Both the position numbers and the translations under genes were made by a program. A DNA stretch of 64,000 nucleotides from Patellaria atrata CBS 101060. Lineage: Eukaryota; Ascomycota; Dothideomycetes; Patellariales; Patellariaceae. The stretch covers positions 248,001-312,000 of the forward strand of contig MU006104.1 of assembly GCA_010093705.1 (NCBI GenBank), read 5' to 3'. Of this stretch, positions 22,539-33,390 are shown one piece after another. The notes beneath the pieces are model-generated. The model worked only from the letters and a program-made list of their open reading frames with translations, was not told where the DNA came from and searched no databases. Numbering within the stretch: position 1 is the stretch's first letter; every line of letters begins with the position of its first letter.

Positions 22539-22868
22539 AAGTCTCATCTAGGCCGAACCTACAGTAATCTCAAGCATATACTGCATCGAACATGGTCGGT
22601 CTTTCACTTCGTTCTTTAAAGCATAATTGCGTAACTTCTGCTCAAATTTCCACCTTGCAATAAATGTATAAGGCTGGAGTACGCTTCGTCCACCTCGGCC
22701 TCATGGCCCTCGTCGATGAAAGGAGCGGGGGATTTTGCCTTGCATGTCTTAAAACCCAACCGAGCGTCACTGTAAGCTACTACTTTTCTTCCTCACCTTT
22801 CCTCTATACCTCTCAGAGTCGGGAAACCGAACTTGATCTGAGTATCACCCTTCCTCACCTGCGACGGT
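22539..22868. other. Intergenic upstream of the NLR remnant
   Basis: A 330-bp gap; nothing recognised apart from presumed promoter sequence. Confidence 0.4.
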
Positions 22869-25800
22869 ATGGTTCTCGAAGCTCTCGTTGCGGTAGGCCT
22901 CGCCTCGAACGTGGTTCAGTTTATCGAATTCGGCCACCGGCTTATATTCGAGTCTCGCAAAATCTACACCGAAGGAAGTGGCTTACTAGAAGAGCACGCC
23001 TCGAACACGTTGCTCGAGATTTCCGAGAATTTAGCTCCAAACTCCATGCTTCACTGGAACAGTTGGGCTCCACAACCCAGACAGGCGCAAACACGGAATG
23101 TACATCTACAGCTATCGGTCTCGGGCAAGAGCAAGACTTGAAGGCTTTATTGAGGAGCTGTACAGGTATTGCCGACGAGCTGCTATGTACTATCAGCAAG
23201 ATCAATATGAAGGACTGTCAAAGACGAAAGGGGAACAGTTTTTTTAAGGCGATTCAGGCCATCTGGAACGGCCAGAGAATTGGGGAATTACATCAGAGAT
23301 TGCATAATGTTCGGAGCAAAATCACGTTTCGTCTAATCGGAGATTTAAGGTCAGTAAGCTTATTGCACTTGTTGCGAGTACATCGTACCATGTTTCGTAA
23401 GCTGCTAGACCGAATACTGTCCATCCTCAGCTGAAGTGTAAGGTATCATGAGATGGCCCATACATCCTCGAGCATAATGAACTTCGAGAGTGTAGTTCGA
23501 TAACAATCATGTTATAAAGTAGCGAGTCTCGTTAAGCAGGCGTTGAGTTCATGCCCTTAGCAGAAGGAGATACGCACATGATATCCCTTCTAAGATGTCA
23601 AACTGACACGGATCTGTAGACGCGAACAGAAAGAGACTGACCGGTTTCTATTTTAGTTACATGATGAAAACAAGCTTGCTTATCAAGAATGCTCCCGCCA
23701 AATGAGCAGTTGCGTGGACGCTATCAAACACCTTGAGGAAAAAGTCCCAAGGGGACCAGAGCATACTACTAAAGAACAACTTGATGCTATTCTAAGAGAA
23801 ATATTGCAATCGAAAGATGAGTTGGTACGGCCAAGAAAAGAACATAAAATTTTGTAATCACTCCGTTTTAAGAGCATGCATGACCGACACTATAAAGTTC
23901 ACGAAGCACACTCCAAGACGTTCCATTGGGTCTTCAAGATTTCACTACTACCGACAACTGATGTACGTTCTCGAATGAAATTCACAAGATGGCTTGAAAC
24001 AGGAGATGGTGTCTACTGGATCTCCGGAAAAGCAGGTTCAGGCAAGTCAACATTTATGAAGTACTTATATGGTGCAAGGGAGACGAGAGAGTTGCTAGAT
24101 CAGTGGTCCCACAGATACAAACTCGTCTTCGCGAAATTTTTCTTTTGAATTGCTGATACTCCGATGCAAAATTCTCAGCGAGATTTGCTGCAATCATTAC
24201 TATTTGAAGTTCTCTCTGCTCAACACGATATGATACCTTGGATTTGTCTTATCCGGTGGGATAAAAGCTCCTTGCTATCAACTGAACCATGGACTTTATC
24301 TAAACTAAAAGCCTCGTTCGGGGGATTAGCTGAAATCGACTCATTAGAGACCAAGTTCTGCTTTTTTGTAGACGGTCTAGATGAGTACAATGGCAATCAT
24401 TTGGATATAATCGATGCTCTTGGTGACATAGCGACTTCAAAAAACTTCAAACTATGTGTGTCAAGTCGTCCCTGGAATTGTTTCGAGGATGCATTTGGTC
24501 AGAGTACAGAGAAAAAGTGCTACCTTCAAGAGATGACTCGGAATGATAGAGAGCTATGCACGAGCCAAGCTCACTACTGGCACGTGTACGAAATCGTACT
24601 CGCCCACCACGAATGAAGTCCCCATCAACCAACTGATCTATGAGATTGGCGACAGAGCACAGGGTGTATTTCTATGGGTTACCTTGTTATACACTCACTT
24701 TGTACTGGCATCTCGAACGGTGATAAATCAACTTTACTACGAGAAAGGTTTCTTAGTCTTCCGAGCGATTTAGAAGATTTTTTCAGGCACATGATCAATT
24801 CCGTGGAACTCATCTATCGCTCACATATGGCAACAATATTATTGATCCTACTTCATTGGAAGTCATTAAGACATTTGACCTGCTTCTCTTTGGAGGTTGA
24901 AGGCTTGCGAGACGAGGAGAAGATAATTTGACGCATTATGTCACCTATTGTCTACACCAGGATAGGAGTCTTCTTAAGCGACAGTCTCCTTACGTACTTC
25001 CTCTATTTCTAACAGTATTATCACAGATTGGATCATACCCTGGAGAAGATACCACGGATCGAAGCGAAATAGTATTTGTTTAATTGAAATACGGGGCGGA
25101 TCCCAATGAAGTTTTAGATAACACGACCATTGCTTGCATCTTCATTAAAGGCTTGCTATCAAACAATACAGTGAGTTACTATCGAGGACTCGTAGTAACT
25201 GATGTGCTTCCATCACTACGTTTATTGTTCCTCCACGGAGCTGATATAACTGGGCTTCTCAACTCTAGATTCAAATTTGATAGTACTGTCCCCAGCTAAT
25301 CTAAAATTTTCGGAGGCTGGGGGACGATTGTCCCGTGCCTTTTTGGTCACGGACTTGGTCCAAACCAAATGATAGAATGGCAACTCATTATGGGAATGCG
25401 AACTCCTCCGGTTACATGATACTGGTCCTTAACTCTTCTCTCTTCAACTTGAACTCACCAGCTTTTACTGTCATCGAGCTATTCCTTCTTTACGGAGCTG
25501 ACCCCTTTCTACGTCTACATAGCTCAATGGACGTCTCCGAAATCGTTACCAATTTATTCCTTCCCCCCGTGGCGGAACAACTCATGGGATATCTACAACG
25601 CGAGAGACAAGCCAGGGATTCCAGACCTTTACCGCCATCCGTCGGAAAAGCAAGTGACTCGACGGCTTCGGCCCGCGAAGATATATTTTCTAATCCAAGA
25701 TTTGACGGGAAACGACATCCTAATGGTAGATACTTTGATCCCGCTTACCTTCGCAAATCCCAAAACGCGAAATCACGCGGGACATTCGGAGCTATACCAG

Positions 25801-25919
25801 GAAGGAAGTCTACTACCAACTCTAATTCCACCACTGGTATAAGAAAAGCTGTGGTCAAACGGAAAGTAGTAAGGGATTTTCCACCTAATTGGGCATGGGA
25901 CCTATACCAGACTCAATAG
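22869..25919 (+). pseudogene. Degenerate NACHT-type NTPase (fungal NLR/STAND) with ankyrin-like C-terminus
   Basis: Remains of a host NLR-like gene of the type involved in fungal allorecognition and immunity. The N-terminal segment (MVLEALVAVGLASNVVQFIE) is the usual opening of fungal STAND proteins. The P-loop GKAGSGKSTFMKYL lies near 24027-24068. A Walker B-like stretch (KFCFFVDGLDEYNG) follows near 24352-24393, and a winged-helix-like part (IGDRAQGVFLWVTLLY) lies after 24640. Two ankyrin-like motifs (KYGADPNE, LLYGADPF) sit near 25090 and 25490. The parts lie in the right order but in different frames and are interrupted by at least four stops or frame changes, none of which looks like a proper intron. 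The last 195 codons are open and end with RDFPPNWAWDLY. I call it a pseudogene; an unusual multi-intron gene is the less likely alternative. Confidence 0.75.
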
Positions 25920-27559
25920 GTAGGCACCGCGGCGAAGACTCAGTAAATGTACGGGTTTTGAAAGGTTGCATTCTCCGTACCAAATCAATGTTTAGTGCAA
26001 TTGTACCCGAAGCAGGAATCAAACCGCATGCTTGATAGCCTACAGTAAACACACGATACAGAGAAGCGTTGACTTTGACTGAGGAGGGAGGGATTAAGGT
26101 TCTCTTCTTTACCTTAGGTAGAGATTTTGTATCCTTTGCTAGAAAGAACATCGTACACTCTTAGCATATCAACTTATCCCATAACATCTAAAAATGCCAC
26201 CACAGCCTTAGCAGTAGATCAATGGGGGTGTCTAAAGTCGTCTTCCAGTTCGTGCACTGGATCTTCGACTGGCCCAGAGACACAGTAGAGAAAATAGGGG
26301 AAGTTCTAACGTCGATGGGTGGCAAAAATTCTACAACACCAGAAATCCAATGTGGTCGATTGGAACACGACAGGCCGCCCAGGCTATGGTAGCATGTTCA
26401 GGTGCTTATAGGATAGGTATATCTAATATGTTACGCTTAAACCTAGTACCACTACCTCGCGGATGAGAGATGCGATATGCATCCACCTCACGGGACACTC
26501 GATCCGTTCCCCTAACTAGACCGGTAGGGGGCCCCTCTGGATTTATCAAAGGAATAAATGCTATCCCAGACCCAAGCAAAGGAAAAGGAGAAAAGGACCA
26601 AGTCCACTCTCCGGCGCGGCTCTGCTTGAAGAACTTCCTCCTATATCTCAGGAGAAATTCGCCGGCTTGCTGTGTGTTCGATGTTTGGACATTGGATACT
26701 AAGTGCTCCAGACCGCTCGCAGATATACGTAGCCCATATAATCCGGCCCTCCGTTCGGTCTCGAAGGCGTATGTACGGCCTGAACGTTTTCTACCATACA
26801 GGCGGAAGTCGCGGGTCCTGTTAGGGAAGGTACGATACATCCTAAGGCAATCATACCTTATCCCACGCCTGTCGGATTCGGCGCTCCCGGGTAACCGTAC
26901 ACTTTCCGTCCGTATGCATGAATGTCTCCACGTACGGCTCACGGTCACGTCTCCCATGAGGTTATACCAGCAAAACCGGGAGAGCTGGTCGACGTAAGCT
27001 TACGGTTGGCCAGGGGACAAGGTCGGGGAGAAGAAGAGTTTCCTTATAACTTCAGGCATATGTCTGAACTGTACATGACAAATTCCACTACTTGAATCGA
27101 CACTACCCTTTAAGGTGACTTGCATCCTCATTCTATGGCAGCGACGACCTACAATACCTTACACTATTCATAACCCGAACCTGGGACACGCACTTTACAC
27201 TCGAACCTTCCGCTTTCACGTACTTACTAACATACCGTAGTCTCATTGTAAACAGCCTATCTACCGAGCTTACCTAACCTAGCCGCCCTAGCCAAAGAAC
27301 AAAAGGGAAATAGGAAGACAAGGATAATGAAGGGAAGGGAGTATAAGACGGATATGAAGAAGACTGTAGGAAAAGGGGGAAAGGTTGGAAGAATTTTGCA
27401 GAATCATACAGGCATACAACCGCACCAAAGTAAAGCAGAAGCAAAATATGGACATAGGAAAAAATCAAAGAAACCGCCGTTTGAAGTGAACAGTGAAATG
27501 CAGTCAATGACAACTGTAGCCACCCGACACCTCATATCCTTTTAACTTTTGTGCACCCT
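25920..27559. other. Intergenic with a GC-rich island
   Basis: About 1.6 kb without a supported gene. The segment 26440-27000 is visibly richer in G and C than its surroundings and is open in both orientations over 175-183 codons, which I read as a compositional effect. It includes the hairpin described separately at 26908-26940. Confidence 0.45.
26908..26940 (+). other. Group II intron domain V-like hairpin (tentative)
   Basis: CCGTATG (26910-26916) and CACGTACGG (26929-26937) pair as in the proximal stem and bulge of group II intron domain V, followed by CTC. The 3' half differs from the common CACGTACGGTTC form by one base. The AGC triad at the 5' side is not conserved (GTC instead), and the loop is larger than the usual tetraloop. 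It may be a decayed organelle-derived intron fragment or chance. Confidence 0.25.
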
Positions 27560-29466
27560 CTAAAAGTCCCAAAAGCTCCCGCTCCCCTTCATCTCCGCCT
27601 TCTTGCCCTGACCCTGTCGCTGATCCCTCACTGGCGTGACGTCCTCGCCTCCACTGTCATCTCCGAATCCCCAGTTCCTGCTCGCGCCCTTCGCGCCTCC
27701 CATGCCATCACCCTTCGTCTTGTACCCTTGACTGGGATTCCACTTGTTCACATTCTCCTTCTTAGCATCCTCTGGTGACTGATCGTAATGTGACCATGAC
27801 ACATCCATACTGTTGTGCGCTTTCTTCTTATCCTCGCCGATCTTCTTCGCTCCGGTGGTGTTGCCATTCTGCGGTTCGGCGCTGGTAGTGCTGACGTTGC
27901 CATTACTCGGGACCGGTTTATGATTCGCGGTAGTGATGAATTTGACTTCTGCGGGCGAGTCGTCTCGCATTTCCCAATGCGCGCCAAAGTCCTTGCGCCG
28001 GTTTTCGTTGTTGATGACGCTCTTGAGGGGTTGTTGCTTGTTGCTCGGAGTAGCTTCCGCGTCGGCATCGTCTGGATCATTGCTTGTGACGTGGTCTTTG
28101 TACAAGCCGAGACCTTCGTTGTGAGAGCGGCCGCGAACCGCGGGTGGCTTCTTCTCACCCGCCGGGGTCCCGTCGTCGAGGAAGTCAAAATGCGCTTTCG
28201 AGTCGGGTCGGGCATGGTGCACAACTGGACGTTTGATGGGGGATTCCTCAACCTGCCGTAGTCTGATATTAGTGTTTGTCTGATATAGAGAAAGGTTCGT
28301 GAAGTTGCGTACCTCGTCGTCACTCCAGCCGAAGTGGCGCACATCTTGACCACGAACCTTGGGAGCAGTTTTATCGGGGATAGCGAAGTCTTCGAACTTC
28401 CATTGCGATGCATGCTTGCTAGCTTTGGAAACCAACTTATCTTTCTTTGCAGGAGCAGCGTCCTCACCCGTGCCAAACTCGAAGTGATCGTATCTATTTG
28501 GATTGGTCTTTATGCCACCTTCGGCTTTTGCTTTGGGAGTATCTGGTGATTCTTCTTCCTCGAATAAACGAACAGGCTGAAAGTTCTTACCCGCGCCAGA
28601 CTTAGCTGGGATCCTCTCCTTAGCAGGGGACGGGCTCTTCATGCGGGCTTCCGGAGATAGGTCAGAATCATTGGAGGCGAAGAGTTCGTGATAATCGCGC
28701 GGTGGTGGTTTAGCTGACTGTCTCGGGGCGACTGAAGGTGATCGGGCGGTATAATCTCTGTCCTCATCGACATCACGCGGCTGGAAGAGTGATAGACTCG
28801 CGTGAGGGTCTCTTGTAGCGCTTACAGTGCTAGTCCTGCTTCTGCTGGAGCGTTCTGAGACGTCATCACGGGATGCGCCCGTCGGCCTTCGAGAAGGTGC
28901 AGTGGAGGATGCGGTGGTAGAAGACTGTTGAAAAGATGCGCTACTTGAAGCGATCAACCGTGCCATATCTTTGCCATCTCGTATCGGCCAATTCTTTGCG
29001 CGTGAGCCAATCACATCAATCTGTTTGAGTAAAGATCCTTGGTCCCATTGACAGCGGATCGTTCGAATCTTCTTGTCCTCGTCGAAACTGACAATGTGGG
29101 TCTAAAACGATATTCGTTAGCCCTAGACCTCCCTAACATCAAGAATATCCGTCTTACGATTGGGAAAACAGCAGTTTTATCAGCAAGGAAGTTGTCGTCG
29201 AGCCCGGGTAGATATGCACCTCCTCCATTGATGAACTCCAAGGTCGTCTCAGTTTCCAGGCATAACGCGTTCTGAGCCTCAATCGTGTTCAAAACCCTGT
29301 CTCCCTTTCTATTCAGAAGTTTTGTTTGAGCCCCAAAGTGCTTGATGATTGCCGTAGGATCATTGATGGTCGTAAGAGTCGTGAGATAACTTAATGTAGC
29401 CTTATCCGACAGAGCATCGGCTGTCGGATTTCCTAGAAATCGTAAATATACCTCACTAAGAGTCAT
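27560..29466 (-). CDS. NTF2-like domain protein with repeated aromatic-acidic motifs
   Basis: Exons are 29466-29158, 29101-28313 and 28252-27560, giving 596 residues. The first join restores FPI/THIVSFDEDKKIRTIRCQW. The second intron (60 nt, ACTAAT branch) is in frame but has proper signals. Residues 1-150 form an NTF2-like fold, ending in IRCQWDQGSLLKQIDVIG. The remainder is disordered and Ser/Pro-rich, and carries about seven short motifs: YDHFEFG, SQWKFEDF, RHFGWSDDE, AHFDFLDDGTP, GAHWEMRDDSP, SWSHYDQSP and NWGFGDDSG. It ends GSGSFWDF. The fold suggests a role in nucleocytoplasmic or RNA-protein transport, and family members are annotated as NTF2/mRNA-export-like. That function is inferred, not shown. 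Confidence 0.85.
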
Positions 29467-30574
29467 GATCGCAGCTCCTAGTATATGACTCGTGAAATAC
29501 GTTCGGACGCGTAGGTTCGTAAGTCGTATACAAAAGCGTGTAGAATATCTAAGAAATTGCGTTTGTTGTTGTTAATTTGATGTTTATGCGGGGGGAAGAG
29601 GTGGGAGGTTTGCGCGTGTTGATGACGAGGAAAAATTGTCCAGGTAAGTTTTGTTGAATGTAAACAAAAAAGGGGGATTCAAATGAAGAGGAGAGCTGCC
29701 TGAGCTGTGGATTGAATGTGAATGGTCCGAAGGGATGATTTGGATGAATTGAAGGACGCGCTTTCCATGGGCTTCAGCCTGCTTTGATGTTGGAAGGTTG
29801 GCAGACGGGATGAGGCTTGAGCTTTGGTGTTTGGTGTTTGTTGTTACGAGTTACGACAGTTCATGGTTGCCCCTGCGTAAGCGTTCCCCCGCCAAAAGTG
29901 CCACCTTGTGCCAAAAATGCCACACGAGTGCCAAACCTCTTCCCGCAAGGAAGTTCGGCACACGCCTTTCGTATGTACTCCTAACAACGGAAAATAATGT
30001 CCTGAAGTATACAACAATAATATCGTAAACGAATACTTGTATATTACCTACCCACGCTACCTAGTATCTTGATCTTTCGCTTACAGGGAGGTACTATACC
30101 ATATGCATCTCTATAATACCCACACAACGTTCATATCAAAATCAATTGACCGTACCACCGGGTCGATATAGTACTCTGCAGTTCTAGAAAGTATGTGCCC
30201 TATGTCCGAATTATTTGCTGCACAGTACAGTACATGCAAAATGCATGTGACAAGACAACGCCCTCTCCGCAGGCCCAAATTCAGGCCCGTTGTTGTGCGG
30301 CCAGCTACTGTTTCACGATGCTGGATCATATGTTGAGGACCCATATAAAGCCCGTCAGCAACAAAACAAAACATCACTACAAAGACAGAGCATGTGGGGT
30401 ACTGTAACAGCCTGAATTAAAGGAGTTTGACCGCTCAAATCCTATGACAACATCAACCTAGCCTCCCCCGTTGTCTACTACAACTATGGGAGGAGAGACG
30501 CTATGATAGATATGTAAATACACATTGAAGACTGAAGAGACCACCATTAGGTTCGTGAGATATTAATGTAGCTT
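29467..30574. other. Intergenic, no gene seen
   Basis: About 1.1 kb holding the promoter of the NTF2-like gene and the 3' UTR of the MFS gene. No repeat or RNA gene recognised. Confidence 0.45.
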
Positions 30575-32258
30575 TCATTTCAGTTCTGCAGCCCGCTCTG
30601 CATCAAAGCATGTCTCCCAGCAGAGAACTTCGCTGGGAAAGTCTCGCTCAACGCTGGGCCTTTCTCTCACAAACCATGCCAGTGCAGCTCCCACACCGCC
30701 AAATAGCACTAAACCCGTCCAGAGTGCGTAGTTAGTTGCAGCAACGCTGTAATCATTGCTGAGATAAAAGCTCGCACCGCTGACTGCAACAGCTAGTGCT
30801 TTGAAGAGGTTCGCTATTTGCATTAGTCCAACCACGGTGCCTGCGGAGTATGCATCTGGTGTTGCGTTGAGCATGAGGAGTCCCACAATGACTGAGGCAC
30901 TTCCAGTCAAAGCGTGCTTAACGAATATAGATATTGTTGACACAAAAGCTGTGAGCATTTCAGAGCAGCCAAAGAGAAACACTAGGACCGGCGTAATAAT
31001 GTACAGTGCCGGGAAAATTATCGACAATGAGCGGTAGGGTTTGAGTAGGCCAAGTTTTGTAATTGCATACGGGATAGTCTTGAGGATTGCAAGACCTGCA
31101 ATGGCACGTACGAGAAGGACGATGAGTCCTAACCAGGAACAAGGGATTCCCATGCCGCCGTGCTGGGTACTTCCATGGCCGATGTGAGGAAGTAAAACAT
31201 CGAAAATGGATGCCTGAAGTGATAGCAAAGAGAAGGAACCAAGGAGAACGAGGAGGGATGGAGCTTGAAGGAATTGATTAATAGTGATTGGTTCTGGGCG
31301 GCTATATGAGTAGTCGAAGACTCGAATAGTGAGTGCGTCATCATCCTCTGAGTATTCTTGTCCAAGAAAGGCAGCTTTCTCATAATCCATGCTTGGTGAG
31401 TCTGTTCGAGATGGTTGTGAAAGAGATGGCAGAGTCTGTAAGCATCGTTTTAGCCCTATGTCAAGTATGACAATTCTAAAGATCATACCTCGTCGAGAAT
31501 TACGAAGCTCACAACTGCGATAATAAGCACCAAGCTGCCACAAGCAATCTGACTGCTCAGAGTTGGATATTTTTCCCAAATTGCACCATAGTCTCTTAGA
31601 CTACCGGACACCATACCTTGAGCCAGTGGACCTACAGATCCGCATACAGCAATGAGGGGTAGTTTGGCAACATTGATAGCTCTGTCAGCAGGTGTTTGAC
31701 TGACGTCCCCGATCATCGTCAGTACGGTGACTACTACAGAGGAGCTTACGAGTCCTGCGAAGAACCGAGCAATGGTGCAGGAGATAATGCCAGTTTCGAA
31801 ACCCATCAGGAGGCAGCAAACGAACATGCCGAAAAGTCCAACCAAAGCAACAGGTCTACGGCCTATCCTGTCCGATAGACGTCCCCATAGTATTCCAGCA
31901 GTCCCGCCAAAAGCATAGGCGCAGTCAAGGATACTACGAAGGTATGATGTTGATAGATTGCCGCAGTAATCGTCGTTTGATATGAGCATTCTTAATTGTG
32001 GTTGCAAACTGGAGGCCATAATCCTATATAAATATTAGCCCAGTAACTTTATATTGTGATATTGTCGCTTCCCTACGCTTCGGCAAGAAAGATGATGTAA
32101 ATGAGGGTCAATTGGCTCTTCTTCGGTGCTTCAATGGCCATTTCTAAATCCTCAATGTCCTCCACCTCGTCCTCATCAACAACAATAGGAACTTTGTCAT
32201 ATTTCCCCAAATCTTTCACTGGTATTAGTGACCTCGTGCGTCTGTGGAAGCCGAGCAT
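30575..32258 (-). CDS. MFS transporter, ZIF/YCR023c-type (DHA1-like)
   Basis: Exons are 32258-32077, 32023-31489 and 31435-30575, giving 525 residues. Joins restore FLAEA/IMASSLQPQL and FVILDE/TLPSLSQ. The N-terminal cytosolic tail (about 50 residues) is acidic (DEDEVEDIEDLEM). The loop between TM2 and TM3 carries GRLSDRIGRRPV, the major-facilitator motif A, preceded by GGTAGILW. About 12 hydrophobic segments are present, split 6+6 by a polar loop (FLGQEYSEDDDALT). The subgroup is that of yeast YCR023c and plant ZIF1, whose substrates in fungi are mostly unknown; zinc or small organic solutes are possible. A TATAAAG lies about 98 bp upstream. Confidence 0.85.
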
Positions 32259-33390
32259 ATTGATAGTCGTGTGTAAATAGGGATAGTAAGGATTTTATGT
32301 ACGATAGGGTTTAATATCGTCGTTGACTGCGTACCAGCGCAGGATGTGTCTGTACTTTATAATGATTGTGGAGGTCAAGAAGACCGATATGGTAATGATT
32401 GAGAATGAGTGATAAGAAAGCCTGACAGGACAATCAAGAGAGTGTAGGTGCACCTCTGGTAGACTTCCGTCCCCAGAACTCGAGGTGCTTCGAGGAGGTT
32501 GAAGTCAAGACAACGTTGAGAGGGGGGTCAGGAAATTGAGGATAACTGATGGCTGATGCTATTCGGCGGCAAGGATATCCGACTTAGTCCGAGTTAGGTT
32601 AGCAGAGACATTTGTTACTCGATTGGTCTACGCTAGTTTCAAGCTTAGCTAATTCGAGACAAACTAGGTTCAGTCGTCCAATGAAAACCACGTGCTGCCA
32701 TGCTTGTCCTCACCCTGAGACAACTTGACAGGAATATCGTGGGGTACTCTATAACCAACAACAACGGATTCAGAGTGCCTGTCTTTTCTTACAGAAATAC
32801 CGTACCGTATTTATAATCGAGATCATGAGCAGTACAATATCATTCGACTATACATATAACCTACTTTCTTCTCTCTGTGTCGCGCAATATAGCACATATC
32901 ATACGGAGTACAATAATATCCTTCGTGGCATGCCGTTCTCGGGATACTGTTAGCTCCTGATATCATATCAAATCGCATAGTCGTTGCACAGATCATAAAT
33001 ATCGTAATGTGAAGAGTAAAGAGGTATTATTGAGAAGTAAATCATGGTAGGATAAAACTTCAATCTATCACCACTCTAGTTTTCCGCAACCAATGCATTC
33101 CTCCCATATGCTCAGTTGAAATTTCAATCAACTCATGAAGCCATTGCTCCATCTGTGGTATCATACATGCAACACCTTGACGCCCTGCTAAAGTGTAGTG
33201 GGTATTGGAAAAAGCAAATGAAATCCCATCGTACAGTCAATCAATCGTTATATCCCACAAAATCTGGGATCAAGGAGGGGGGTGAAGAACAAAGTAAAGG
33301 GGTAGACGGATCAGAGCTTTTGTGAAGATGACAGGAGGTAATATTTAGTGCACCGTTGAACATATTTTTTTGCCGTAGAAGTGTAAACAA
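32259..33390. other. Intergenic, no gene seen
   Basis: About 1.1 kb between the promoter of the MFS gene and the 3' end of the disordered hypothetical gene. Apart from the TATA-like box, nothing is recognised. Confidence 0.45.
32351..32360 (-). promoter_or_regulatory. TATA-like box of the MFS gene
   Basis: TTATAAAG on the minus strand, about 98 bp before the ATG at 32258. Spacing to a start of transcription is plausible, but only the sequence supports it. Confidence 0.35.

Noticed and set aside
26406-26997. Overlapping frames of 175 and 183 codons on opposite strands
   Set aside because: Both are open together in a GC-rich segment and neither looks like a protein; compositional effect.
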